This document shows, in pieces, positions 25,823 to 34,659 of a DNA stretch of 64,000 bases (positions are counted from its first letter, which is position 1; every line of letters begins with the position of its first letter). The notes under the pieces were generated by a model. The model ran no database searches. It saw only the letters and a list, made by a program, of their open reading frames with translations, and had not been told where the DNA came from. The DNA is taken from assembly GCA_001414325.1 (NCBI GenBank), contig LLKB01000008.1, positions 28,253 through 92,252 on the forward strand, written 5' to 3'. This DNA is from Butyribacter intestini (GTDB taxonomy: Bacteria; Bacillota; Clostridia; Lachnospirales; Lachnospiraceae). A program made the translations under genes and the position numbers.

Positions 25823-27637
25823 ATGGGATTAAAACAAAAAATTAAGAATAAAGTTAAAGGCGGACTGAGACTGCATAACAGGATGATTCTTATATATATT
25901 ATAGGTGGAATGCTCCCTTTTATAGCTGCAAGTTTATATACAAATGCAAAAAATCAATCTAACATGATAAAATTAAATAAAAATACTCAGGAAAGTGAGA
26001 TTGAAATACTAAAACGACAGATTTCAGAGTCAATGACTGTGGCCGTTGATGTGTTAAATCAATTATATGTAAGTTCGGCAGTCAATGATGTTACAAGAAA
26101 AACTTACGACAGCATATCTGATTTTGAAAACGAGTGCAATGCAAGACTTGGGATTATTGACCGCTATCTGTCTTATTATAAAAGAGATATATCTGATATA
26201 AAGATATTTGTTGATAATAAGCCGATAAGTGCAAATAAGTATTTCTTTTATCTGGGTGATGCCGTAAAGACAGAGAACTGGTATAAGCCGACGATTGAAA
26301 GAAACGGAGATGTATGCTGGAATTATGGCGTTGGACGAACTACCAGACAGAAACATATCCAGGTAACAAGGGCGATGAAGGACAAATATGGAAAGATTAT
26401 AGCGGTATTGTGTGTGCAGTTACAAAATGATTTTATTATAGATACCATTTCAGACCGTTCTATGCATACGGTGCTTTTATATAATGATAGTGAAATAATA
26501 TATACAAATTATGCCATGGATGATGATACACCGTTTTTGGCAGAACGGCTTAAAAAAAAGAAGCAGCATGAGTATGCAGGACAGATTACGGTCGGAGTTG
26601 AAGACTATCTTCTTGTTTACAATAAGATATATCCACGGATAAAGGGATATGAGTATGAAGACCCGCCGCATTTTACAATTACAACGATAGAGAGATTTCA
26701 GGATCTTACATCAAGTATAAATATTAACAGCCTGAAAAGTTATACTGCTGTTATCGTAGGGCTTTTTGCGTCAGTTATTCTGATACTTGTGTTTTCCAAA
26801 ATGTATTCAAATCGAATGGAACTTTTGCGTAAACAGATGCATTATGTTGCTATTGGAGAATATGATAAGGTTACGCCTATTGAGGGGACTGACGAGATTG
26901 CTGAACTTTATAAGGAAGTCGAAAAGATGCGTGATGACAATCGTGAACTTATGCAAAAAATTGTTGAGGAACAGGTTCAGAAAGAAAAGATTCATACGAA
27001 ACAAAGAGAAGTGGAATTTAAGATGCTTGCCAGTCAGATAAATCCGCATTTCCTTTACAACACACTCGAAACAATAAGAATGAAAGCAAAAATAAACAAA
27101 GAGCCTGAAATAGAGGAACTTGTAAAGATGCTTGCAAAGATAATGAGAAGAAATATTCAGGTAAGCGACAAAAAGGTCACTCTTAAATCGGAAGTCCAGC
27201 TTATAGAATATTATTTAAAAATACAAAATTATAGGTTTGGAGACAGGATACATTCGCAGGTTATCGTTGATGATGATGTGGAACAGGATGCAAAAGTTCT
27301 TCCTCTTATAATACAGCCGTTTGTCGAAAATGCCTTTGTGCATGGTCTGGAGTCAAGTGAGGACGGTGGAAATCTTACAGTGCATGTGAGCCGTGACATG
27401 GGAGTCATCGTCGTGACAATAGAGGATGACGGTGTCGGAATGGACTACTATCAGCTTGGAAAATTGAGATATGCCATAAATTCAGGTGAGGCGGCAGAAA
27501 AAGGTCATATAGGTGTAAGCAATGTAAATCAAAGACTTAAGCTGCAATATGGAGAGCAGTTTGGAGTTACGGTAGACAGCACTCTTGGAAAAGGAACAAA
27601 AATAACAATAATGATGCCGTTTGTTTTTGGGGAGTAA
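25823..27637 (+). CDS. YesM-type sensor histidine kinase
   Basis: 604 residues. TM1 (about 21-40) is followed by a ~260-residue extracellular Cache-like sensor, TM2 (about 303-325), HAMP, the His_kinase motif SQINPHFLYNTLETIRMKA (phospho-His near 407) and an HATPase_c domain with DDGVGMDYYQLG and ekGHIGVSNVNQRL. This is the LytS/YesM class that usually controls carbohydrate uptake through an AraC-type YesN regulator. No response regulator is adjacent, so it is an orphan here. The sugar transporter 1.4 kb downstream is a plausible target. AAGGAA precedes the ATG. Confidence 0.9.
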   Translation: MGLKQKIKNKVKGGLRLHNRMILIYIIGGMLPFIAASLYTNAKNQSNMIKLNKNTQESEIEILKRQISESMTVAVDVLNQLYVSSAVNDVTRKTYDSISDFENECNARLGIIDRYLSYYKRDISDIKIFVDNKPISANKYFFYLGDAVKTENWYKPTIERNGDVCWNYGVGRTTRQKHIQVTRAMKDKYGKIIAVLCVQLQNDFIIDTISDRSMHTVLLYNDSEIIYTNYAMDDDTPFLAERLKKKKQHEYAGQITVGVEDYLLVYNKIYPRIKGYEYEDPPHFTITTIERFQDLTSSININSLKSYTAVIVGLFASVILILVFSKMYSNRMELLRKQMHYVAIGEYDKVTPIEGTDEIAELYKEVEKMRDDNRELMQKIVEEQVQKEKIHTKQREVEFKMLASQINPHFLYNTLETIRMKAKINKEPEIEELVKMLAKIMRRNIQVSDKKVTLKSEVQLIEYYLKIQNYRFGDRIHSQVIVDDDVEQDAKVLPLIIQPFVENAFVHGLESSEDGGNLTVHVSRDMGVIVVTIEDDGVGMDYYQLGKLRYAINSGEAAEKGHIGVSNVNQRLKLQYGEQFGVTVDSTLGKGTKITIMMPFVFGE

Positions 27638-27664
27638 TGTTGCTTAAAATCAAATAATTTAACT

Positions 27665-27727
27665 AATTCTAGGGGTAAATATGTCAAAAAAGTATGGTTT
27701 TATTTTGCGGTATTTACCCCTAGAATT
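27665..27727. repeat. Perfect 17-bp inverted repeat with 29-nt loop
   Basis: AATTCTAGGGGTAAATA (27665-27681) and TATTTACCCCTAGAATT (27711-27727) are exact complements. They lie between the kinase stop and the exported-protein gene. No T-run follows, so it could be an operator, an RNA stability hairpin or an element end. Confidence 0.7.
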
Positions 27728-27815
27728 ATGTTAAGATATTGGAAATGTGGTGGCTATATGATTATCAGGTAAAAGTAAGGTCACCGGACAAAAAAGTATA
27801 GGAGGAAGATTTACT

Positions 27816-28682
27816 ATGAGAAAATCTTTAAGAAAAATTTCAGCAGCAATCGCAGGATGTGCTCTCGCAATGGCACTTACGGTTGGTGCAGTACCAAATG
27901 CAGCAAATGCGGCAGTAAAACCACAGTGTACAAAAGACGGTGAAAAAGCAGGTAAAGCAAAATTTAATCCTGATGGAACATATCATGCATACTTCGGACT
28001 TCAGCAGCAGAATACATGGATTTTCCGTGATCAGTGGTTCAGCCCTACATTAGGTGTAAAGGGAACTGACCTTGCAGGAAATGATTATGCAAGTATTCTT
28101 CAGTCAAAAGATGGAAAAGTATTAAAGAAGGACGGAACCGTTACTGATGCCGAGATTACAGGAAACGGTACTTACACTATCGGTGTAACAGGTCTTAACG
28201 GTTGTATCGACACAGACCTTGATGCAAACCCTATATCAATGATTTACGCATCAACAGATATTCCTATCAGTGCTATCAAAGACGGCACAGTTAAGATTTC
28301 AGATGTAAAGATGTCTATCGACGGCAGAGAGGCATTCTCAGGAGAGCCTTATACAAACGAGGATACAGAGCTTGTTAAACTTTACCAGTTTGACTGCACA
28401 AATACATACAAAAAGGATCAGTTTGAAAATCCTTCAATCCTTTGCCCATCTGATTCTATCCAGATTACATTTACTATAAGCGGATTTACAAATGACAATC
28501 CTAATGCAGTTGCAGCTACTCCTACACCGGCAGCAGACTCAAGTGCATCATCATCAACTTCATCAACAAGCAGTACTGAAAGTAATGGAGGTACAAACAC
28601 AACAGCAGTTGCAGTAGTTGTAGTTGTTGCAGTAGTAGTTGTCGCAGGTGTTATAGTATTCGTTAAGAAAAAGAAAAACTAA
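27816..28682 (+). CDS. Membrane-anchored exported protein
   Basis: 288 residues. The signal peptide is ISAAIAGCALAMALTVGAV followed by ANAA. Residues about 40-225 form a single beta-rich domain (YHAYFGLQQQNTWIFRDQW) resembling a carbohydrate-binding module by eye. A Ser/Thr linker (SSASSSTSSTSSTES), a Val-rich TM helix and a KKKK stop-transfer tail anchor it outside. AGGAGG lies before the ATG and a terminator after the stop, so it is its own transcription unit. Its position before the sugar transporter suggests a ligand-capture role, which is inference. No known family was assigned. Confidence 0.7.
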   Translation: MRKSLRKISAAIAGCALAMALTVGAVPNAANAAVKPQCTKDGEKAGKAKFNPDGTYHAYFGLQQQNTWIFRDQWFSPTLGVKGTDLAGNDYASILQSKDGKVLKKDGTVTDAEITGNGTYTIGVTGLNGCIDTDLDANPISMIYASTDIPISAIKDGTVKISDVKMSIDGREAFSGEPYTNEDTELVKLYQFDCTNTYKKDQFENPSILCPSDSIQITFTISGFTNDNPNAVAATPTPAADSSASSSTSSTSSTESNGGTNTTAVAVVVVVAVVVVAGVIVFVKKKKN

Positions 28683-29049
28683 TCAGAAATAAAAACATAT
28701 GACCTTTAGTTAGGATTTATTATAAGGATAATAAATGTTTAAATAAAACTGCCGTATCGTGCTGATGCGGCAGTTTTTTTGATGTGTATCTGCGGTGTAG
28801 GTGCTTAAAGGAAAATGTATATATCAGTAAATATACAGGTTATTGAAATATATTAAAAATACATTCAAAAAATAAACTAATATTAAACTTGTATGAAAAA
28901 TAAATGTATTTTCGGTCAATAATTTGTGGTAGTATTTTACACCCCAAATTTATATAATTAAATCAAGAAGAAGGTCAGATAAAAGATAAATGGTTATAAA
29001 AGATTTATATAGCCAAAAAGATTATCCAATCATAACTTAGGAGGTCATT
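28683..29049. other. Intergenic region upstream of the sugar transporter
   Basis: It contains the terminator at 28746-28780 and a 10-bp inverted repeat AAAATACATT (28856-28865) / AATGTATTTT (28903-28912). A hairpin GGTTATA/TATAGCC lies near 28990-29020, before the AGGAGG. The inverted repeat could be an operator. No gene was seen. Confidence 0.4.
28746..28780 (+). terminator. Rho-independent terminator
   Basis: AAACTGCCG and CGGCAGTTT form the stem, followed by a run of T, about 65 bp after the exported-protein stop. Confidence 0.85.
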
Positions 29050-30513
29050 ATGAAAGAAGAAAAAAAAGAAGGGAGAGGCAAGCTAGACTATGTTTATATA
29101 GTTCAGAGACTTGTTACTATTTTAGCCATAGTTGCAGCGTTCTTTCCTGCATTTAGTCCATCAAGAATTACAAAATTGATCGACGACACGATTTCATTGT
29201 TTACATCAGGTGTTTCATACTCAAGTCTTACAGACGGTGCAAGCAGAGCACTTCGTATGGAATGGGTTGATGAAACTGTATTTGTTGTAGTATTTATCGG
29301 TTCACTTATATTGATGCTCGGTATTTGTCTTGCGATTGCAGGGGGATGTATGTCATTAGGAAATCTCAGATTACAGAGACTTGGACTTAAGTTTTCTTTT
29401 GGCGGTTCGTTAGCTGAGATTGTCGGTGTTGTCTTTTGTTATATAAGTTACAACATGATTCAGAACAGTGAAAATGTAAAACGCGTAAAACCTGTATTCC
29501 CTAATGGAATGATTTTATATGCAGTATTTGCAATTATACTTCTTGTTACAACACTTATCCTTATGGCGGGTATGCCTAAGGCAGACAAGAATGAGAAATT
29601 TGAAATGGAATCAAAATATAAGCTCTTCCTTATGTTCCTTCCATTTGCAGCACTTGCTTTCGTATTCTGCTACTTACCACTTTGGGGCTGGAGATATGCA
29701 TTCTTCGATTACAAAGCCGGTGGAACTTTATCAATGAGCAATTTTGTAGGTTTTAAGTGGTTTACATATTTATTTAAGAATGAAGCTACAAGGCGTGACC
29801 TTATAAATGTTATTAAAAATACACTTGGTCTTAGTATGTTAAATGTATTGACAAGCTGGATTCCTATGATGTTCGCTGTATTTCTCTGCGAGATTAAGAG
29901 TCTCAGATTCCGTCGTTTTGTACAGACATTTACAACAATCCCTAACTTCATAAGCTGGGTACTTGTATATGCTATAGCTATAGCTATCTTCTCTACAGAT
30001 GGTTTCATCAATACATTCATGAAAGAGTTTGGAATGTTAGCACAGAATGCACAGGGTAAGAACTATCTGATGGCTGACTCACATATGTGGATTAAGATGT
30101 GGGCGTGGGGCACATGGAAAGGTGTCGGCTGGAGTGCCATCATCTATATAGCAGGTATTTCAGGTATCGACCAGAGTCTTTATGAGGCGGCGACGGTTGA
30201 TGGTGCCGGAAGATTCCAGAAGATGTGGCATGTTACACTTCCGGGACTTCTGCCAACATTCTTTGTACTTTTACTTATGTCAATCGCAAACATCCTTACA
30301 AACGGTCTTGACCAGTATCTCTGCTTCACAAACGCACAGAACGCACAGTCAATCAGAGTTCTTGACCTTTATGTTTACCAGTTAGGTATGGGAAGCAGCG
30401 GAAGTATTCCGTTGTCAACGGTTGTAGGTATGTTTAAATCAGTAATATCCGTAGTATTGTTGTTTGTTGCCAATGGAGCATCTAAGCTGCTTCGTGGTGA
30501 GAGTATCATATAG
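29050..30513 (+). CDS. CUT1 carbohydrate ABC transporter permease (LplB-like) with extra N-terminal membrane domain
   Basis: 487 residues. The C-terminal ~290 residues are a standard LplB-type permease (FLMFLPFAALAFVFCYLPLWGW) with the ATPase-contact EAA loop YEAATVDGAGRFQKMWHVTLPG near residues 377-397. The first ~185 residues add about four further TM helices not usual in LplB (~300 residues). TAGGAGG precedes the ATG. Its stop is 14 bp from the next permease, so they form one operon. The family imports oligosaccharides using an MsmX-like ATPase, which is not encoded in the window. Confidence 0.9.
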   Translation: MKEEKKEGRGKLDYVYIVQRLVTILAIVAAFFPAFSPSRITKLIDDTISLFTSGVSYSSLTDGASRALRMEWVDETVFVVVFIGSLILMLGICLAIAGGCMSLGNLRLQRLGLKFSFGGSLAEIVGVVFCYISYNMIQNSENVKRVKPVFPNGMILYAVFAIILLVTTLILMAGMPKADKNEKFEMESKYKLFLMFLPFAALAFVFCYLPLWGWRYAFFDYKAGGTLSMSNFVGFKWFTYLFKNEATRRDLINVIKNTLGLSMLNVLTSWIPMMFAVFLCEIKSLRFRRFVQTFTTIPNFISWVLVYAIAIAIFSTDGFINTFMKEFGMLAQNAQGKNYLMADSHMWIKMWAWGTWKGVGWSAIIYIAGISGIDQSLYEAATVDGAGRFQKMWHVTLPGLLPTFFVLLLMSIANILTNGLDQYLCFTNAQNAQSIRVLDLYVYQLGMGSSGSIPLSTVVGMFKSVISVVLLFVANGASKLLRGESII

Positions 30514-30527
30514 GAGGTGAGTACGAT

Positions 30528-31493
30528 ATGGCAAAGACAAAACAGGAAAAAGAAGATGCTAAGAGAGAAAGAGAGTATGAAAAGAAGCATAAAAGAAAAT
30601 ATCGTCTTACACCTGGTGATATAGTATTTTATATTTTTAACTATTTGTTCTTTACTTTGTTTACAGTTACATGTATATTCCCATTCTGGTATCTGTTTGT
30701 AAATACAGTATCAAGGAATGATTATGTTCAGAGAGGTATCGTAAACTTCTGGCCAAAGGGATTTAATATTCAAAATTACCTTGCACTTAAAGAGGTTAGT
30801 GACCTTGGTTCAGCATTTATCATATCAGTATCAAGAACACTTATTGGTACTGCACTTATGGTAATTGCATCAGCATTTATCGGTTATCTTGTTACAAAAC
30901 AGGAAATGTGGCACAGAAGTTTCTGGTATCGTTTCCTTGTTATTACAATGTATTTTAATGCAGGTCTTATTCCATGGTACATGAACTTTGCAATGCTCGG
31001 TATGACAAATCATTACTCAGCATATATTATACCTGCTATTGTGGCTCCGTATAATATCATTCTGGTAAAGACATACATAGAGTCGATTCCGGCGGAACTT
31101 GAGGAAAGTGCATTTATTGATGGTGCTTCATATATGATGGTATTTAGGAAACTTATATGGCCTCTTAGTAAACCAATCCTTGCGACAATCGCAATTTTCG
31201 GTGCGGTAGGTCATTGGAACTCATTCCAGGATTCTTTAATACTTATGAGTGATTCAAAACTCTTTACATTGCAGCATAGACTTTACATTTACCTGAACCA
31301 GTCATCAAACCTCGGTACATTGATGGACAGTGCAGATTCATCTACAGCTAAGAATGCAATGGAACAGGCTATGAACTCAAAGGTTATTAAGTACACTATC
31401 TCAATGATATCAGTTATTCCTATCCTTTGCGTATATCCGTTTATGCAGAGATACTTCGAGAAAGGTATCATGCTTGGTGCGGTTAAGGGTTGA
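30528..31493 (+). CDS. CUT1 carbohydrate ABC transporter permease (YtcP-like)
   Basis: 321 residues with six predicted TM helices after a ~35-residue charged N-terminus. The EAA loop is ELEESAFIDGASYMMVFRKL near residues 190-210. The C-terminal PFMQRYFEKGIMLGAVKG is the hallmark ending of this permease family. AGGAGGTGAG precedes the ATG. It is the inner-membrane partner of the permease directly upstream, and the lipoprotein encoded further downstream would deliver substrate. Confidence 0.92.
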   Translation: MAKTKQEKEDAKREREYEKKHKRKYRLTPGDIVFYIFNYLFFTLFTVTCIFPFWYLFVNTVSRNDYVQRGIVNFWPKGFNIQNYLALKEVSDLGSAFIISVSRTLIGTALMVIASAFIGYLVTKQEMWHRSFWYRFLVITMYFNAGLIPWYMNFAMLGMTNHYSAYIIPAIVAPYNIILVKTYIESIPAELEESAFIDGASYMMVFRKLIWPLSKPILATIAIFGAVGHWNSFQDSLILMSDSKLFTLQHRLYIYLNQSSNLGTLMDSADSSTAKNAMEQAMNSKVIKYTISMISVIPILCVYPFMQRYFEKGIMLGAVKG

Positions 31494-31551
31494 TGCTGTA
31501 AGGTATTGCAATTTAACTCAAGATTTGATAATCTGATTATAGTTTTTATAG

Positions 31552-31579
31552 ATGGGTGATTGTGTAAACAGTCACCCAT
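31552..31579 (+). other. Stem-loop between permease and yesL
   Basis: ATGGGTGA and TCACCCAT form a perfect 8-bp stem with a 12-nt loop, followed by A rather than T on the plus strand. It may stabilise the permease mRNA end. Confidence 0.5.
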
Positions 31580-31609
31580 TAAAAAATTTACAGTCAGATA
31601 GGGGGGATA

Positions 31610-31716
31610 GTGTGAAAAATCCATATATGCAAGATTTTTCGCACACAAGATTTGTGTCTGCGCACACTTGACACAAACTTAATATGCACAAAAAACGTGT
31701 GCAGAAATGAGGGATA
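31610..31716 (+). ncRNA. Candidate pseudoknot leader RNA, copy 1 (before yesL)
   Basis: Hairpin P0 is GTGTGAAAAATC (31610-31621) with GATTTTTCGCAC (31633-31644). Hairpin P1 is AAGATTTGTGT (31647-31657) with ACACAAACTT (31671-31680). The P1 loop CTGCGCACACTTG holds CTG and CACAC, which pair with GTGTGCAG (31697-31704). AAATGAGGG, the Shine-Dalgarno of yesL, follows at once. The same layout recurs at 32595 and 47285. It is probably cis-regulatory at the translation level. Confidence 0.6.
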
Positions 31717-31724
31717 ATATTTAT

Positions 31725-32510
31725 ATGTTCAAAAATGGTTTCTTTGAAAGCCCGTTATACAAATTTGGCACAAGACTTGTGGATGTGCTCGAACTCAATT
31801 TTTTATGGCTCTTTTGCAGTCTGCCGCTTTTGCTGGCACTTGCTTTTCCGAAGTGGCTTGGATTGTTTTGGATACCATGTGGTATCATAGGTGCATTTAC
31901 TATGGGAGCTGCATCGGTGGCGGCATTTTCGATTACGCTTAAAATGGTGGATGACGAGGAGGGTTATATATTTAAACCTTTCTTTAAAGAGTTTAAAGCG
32001 AGTTTTTTTAAGGGCGGAATAGCAGGTATAATACAGACATTTGCAGTATATGCACTGTATCTTGATTTCCAGCTTTTTAATAATGTCAAAGATTCAAATA
32101 TAATGTTTCTTATAGTCTTTATACTGGGTCTGATATTATTATTTACGCATTATGTTTATGCGTATGCACTTATGGGAAGATATGAGAATACTGTTATAAA
32201 TACGCTTAGAAATTCATTTACGATTTCTCTCAGATATTTTAAGAAAACAATACTTATATTTTTAGTTGTCGCATTTGAAATCCTGTTGTTTGTATGGTCG
32301 GGAACAACAGAGTTTATTGGACTTATTATTGGACCGGTATGTATAATGTTTACGATAAGCGGAATGGCAAAACCAATATTCCTCCGGATTGAAAAAGATA
32401 ACAGCGGTTCTGATGATGAGGAAGAAGAAACCGAAGAAGAAGTAGATGTGTCTGAATATGAGACTATAGATTATGAAAAACTTGCTAAAAAAGCAAAAAA
32501 GAATGAATAA
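31725..32510 (+). CDS. yesL: YesL family membrane protein (DUF624)
   Basis: 261 residues with four to five TM helices. The N-terminal pattern FESPLYKFGTRLVDVLELNFLWLF, followed by GAFTMGAASVAAFSITLKM, matches YesL proteins, which accompany CUT1 sugar transporters and YesM/YesN systems; their role is unknown. The C-terminus is a long acidic tail (EEEETEEEVDVSE). I choose the ATG at 31725 because the leader element ends in GAGGG upstream of it, as in the other leader copies. An ATG at 31707 overlaps that site. Confidence 0.85.
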   Translation: MFKNGFFESPLYKFGTRLVDVLELNFLWLFCSLPLLLALAFPKWLGLFWIPCGIIGAFTMGAASVAAFSITLKMVDDEEGYIFKPFFKEFKASFFKGGIAGIIQTFAVYALYLDFQLFNNVKDSNIMFLIVFILGLILLFTHYVYAYALMGRYENTVINTLRNSFTISLRYFKKTILIFLVVAFEILLFVWSGTTEFIGLIIGPVCIMFTISGMAKPIFLRIEKDNSGSDDEEEETEEEVDVSEYETIDYEKLAKKAKKNE

Positions 32511-32589
32511 ACTATATGTAAACAAAAAATGTAGAAATAATAATATAAAGTTTCAAAAAAAGTGAGGGTAATAAAAGTGCTTAAAAATA

Positions 32590-32618
32590 TTGCACATTTG
32601 TCCTTGAAAATGTAAAAT
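32590..32618 (+). promoter_or_regulatory. Possible promoter before the binding lipoprotein
   Basis: TTGCAC, a 17-bp spacer and TAAAAT would start RNA near 32625. It overlaps hairpin P0 of the leader (32595-32636), so promoter and full leader are alternative readings. Confidence 0.4.
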
Positions 32619-32702
32619 ATATACATAAGACAAATGAATTTGTGCTGTGTTGTGCACAAATTTATATGAGATTTATTATACAACACAGAAAAGAGGAAAA
32701 TT
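32595..32702 (+). ncRNA. Candidate pseudoknot leader RNA, copy 2 (before the binding lipoprotein)
   Basis: P0 is CATTTGTC (32595-32602) with GACAAATG (32629-32636). P1 is AATTTGTG (32637-32644) with CACAAATT (32655-32662). The loop CTGTGTTGT (32645-32653) pairs over 9 bp with ACAACACAG (32680-32688), directly followed by AAAAGAGG. All three helices differ in sequence from the copies at 31610 and 47285 yet keep pairing. Confidence 0.6.
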
Positions 32703-34415
32703 ATGAGAAAAGGTGCATTTAGTAAAAAAATGCTTTCTGTATTGCTTGCAGGCAGTATGGTTGTAGGTTCTGCGTCAGTGCTTTCCGGATGTGGTACTAA
32801 AAAGAAAAACGGCGTCGTTAAATTAGATGTTTACAGCCAGTTGGCTAACACACAGGGTATGCAGACAGGATGGGGAGCAGATGTGCTTAAAGAAAAGTTC
32901 AATGTTGAGCTTAATATTATTCCTGATGCAGATGGTGTTTACCAGACACGTGCCCAGAAAGGTGACCTTGGAGACATCGTTATCTGGGGAAGTGATTCAA
33001 AGGATTATGTAGATGCTGTTAAGAACAACCTTCTCCTCGACTGGAACGAAGATGATCTTCTTACAGACTGCGGACCATATATTAAGAAACATATGTCAGA
33101 TGCTCTTAAGAAGAACAGTGGTCTTACAAAGACGATTACAGATGGCGAAAGAGATACTACTTATGGTCTTGGACACAGTATAGCAACCAGCAGTAAGGAT
33201 CATGATGCATTCTTCTATACATGGGATACTCGTTGGGATTTATATAAGAAGATGGGTTACCCGAAGGTTAAAAATCTTGATGAATTCAAGAATATGCTTA
33301 TTAAGATGCACGAAATTTGTCCTAAGGATGATAACGGAAATCCTACATATGCCGTTTCACTCTGGTCTGACTGGGATGACGGAATGGTTATGTATGTTAA
33401 GTCTACAGTTACAGCTTACTATGGTTATGATGAGATGGGTATCGGATTATATGATCCTCAGACAGGTAAGTTCCATGACGCACTTGAGGATAACGGACCA
33501 TACCTCCAGATGCTTAAGTTCTACAATGACTTATATCGTGCAGGTCTTGTAGATCCTGATTCGATGACACAGACATATGACCAGATGAGTGCTAAGGTTA
33601 AGAGTGGTGGTGTATTATTCTCAATCTTCAACTACTCAGGCTCACTTGGATTTAACACAGACGCACATCTTAAAGCAGGTAAGTATATGTACTGTATGAA
33701 ACCTGACGAAGCTAAACCTATCGTTTATGGTATGAATACACAGGGTGGCGACCGTGTTACAACAATCGGTGCTAAGACAGAGTACCCTGATTTATGTATG
33801 GAAATTATCAACTACTTTGCAACTCCGGAAGGTCGTATGGTATATCAGTATGGTCCTAAGGGTGAAACATGGAATTACGATAAGGATGGTAACACATACT
33901 TTACAGAGCTTGGTAAAAAGACTCATGCCGATGGTAAGACAAAGATGGAGAAGCATAAGGGATCATTCCAGGATGGAAGTATCCAGGCTGCATTCTCTAC
34001 ATGGGCTAACGATGCAGAGAACCCTGATTCAAACGGTGAAACATACAACAGTGATAACTGGAAATCTAATGTTCAGACTCCTGAGTATAAGATTCAGCAG
34101 GATTGGGTCAACAAGACAGGATGTAAGAACCTTAACGAGTACATGGAAAAGGGTGGAAACTATGTAGTTGCACCTGCAACATCTTACTCAGCAAGTGCTA
34201 AGGATGATGAGTTAAAGACAACATGGGCACAGGTTACAACATCTATCAAAGAGAACTCTTGGAAAGCGATTTATGCTAAGACAGATGCTGAGTACAATAA
34301 GTGTGTTCAGAAGATGAAGAAAGATACAGCAGCATATGGTTACGATAAGTGCCTTAAGTGGTGTGAGAACGAAGCTGCAACTCGTCGTTCATTAGAAAAA
34401 GCATTGACTAACTAA
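32703..34415 (+). CDS. Extracellular solute-binding lipoprotein (CUT1, LipO-like)
   Basis: 570 residues. The lipoprotein signal peptide ends in the lipobox VLSGC, with the lipidated Cys at residue 30. The mature part is a family 1 type solute-binding protein of the large LipO subgroup (~540-570 residues), with GDLGDIVIWGSD near the N-lobe and NYFATPEGRMVYQYGPKG near residue 375. It captures an oligosaccharide for the LplB/YtcP-like permeases encoded upstream. GAGG precedes the ATG at the end of the pseudoknot leader. A strong terminator follows, closing the transport locus. Confidence 0.92.
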   Translation: MRKGAFSKKMLSVLLAGSMVVGSASVLSGCGTKKKNGVVKLDVYSQLANTQGMQTGWGADVLKEKFNVELNIIPDADGVYQTRAQKGDLGDIVIWGSDSKDYVDAVKNNLLLDWNEDDLLTDCGPYIKKHMSDALKKNSGLTKTITDGERDTTYGLGHSIATSSKDHDAFFYTWDTRWDLYKKMGYPKVKNLDEFKNMLIKMHEICPKDDNGNPTYAVSLWSDWDDGMVMYVKSTVTAYYGYDEMGIGLYDPQTGKFHDALEDNGPYLQMLKFYNDLYRAGLVDPDSMTQTYDQMSAKVKSGGVLFSIFNYSGSLGFNTDAHLKAGKYMYCMKPDEAKPIVYGMNTQGGDRVTTIGAKTEYPDLCMEIINYFATPEGRMVYQYGPKGETWNYDKDGNTYFTELGKKTHADGKTKMEKHKGSFQDGSIQAAFSTWANDAENPDSNGETYNSDNWKSNVQTPEYKIQQDWVNKTGCKNLNEYMEKGGNYVVAPATSYSASAKDDELKTTWAQVTTSIKENSWKAIYAKTDAEYNKCVQKMKKDTAAYGYDKCLKWCENEAATRRSLEKALTN

Positions 34416-34449
34416 ACAAAATTTAAAGTTAAACCTTATATGGATATTT

Positions 34450-34485
34450 ATCCTCTCCGTCACAACAGGCGGAGGGGATTTTTGT
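34450..34485 (+). terminator. Rho-independent terminator
   Basis: ATCCTCTCCG pairs with CGGAGGGGAT (one G-U) around a 10-nt loop, followed by TTTTTG; 35 bp after the lipoprotein stop. Confidence 0.85.
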
Positions 34486-34532
34486 GTTGGTGAAGTTGAA
34501 TAAATAGTCTTAAGGATAATTGCTTAAAAATA

Positions 34533-34561
34533 TTGAAATTTTGTGCAGTTTGTTATAAAAT
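34533..34561 (+). promoter_or_regulatory. Promoter for the chemotaxis receptor
   Basis: TTGAAA (34533-34538), a 17-bp spacer and TAAAAT (34556-34561), about 95 bp before the start. The leader contains a small CTCATGG/CCGTGAG hairpin. Confidence 0.6.
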
Positions 34562-34659
34562 AAGGGCTAAAGAACGAAGTTGTTTGGATGAAATGCATTA
34601 TTATAGGCACGATACTCATGGTGTCTGCCGTGAGAAACATATAGATGGAGGGGATAATC

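Noticed and set aside
34562..34659. c-di-GMP riboswitch upstream of the chemotaxis receptor
   Set aside because: Only a small CTCATGG/CCGTGAG hairpin is visible; the conserved core of either c-di-GMP class could not be found.
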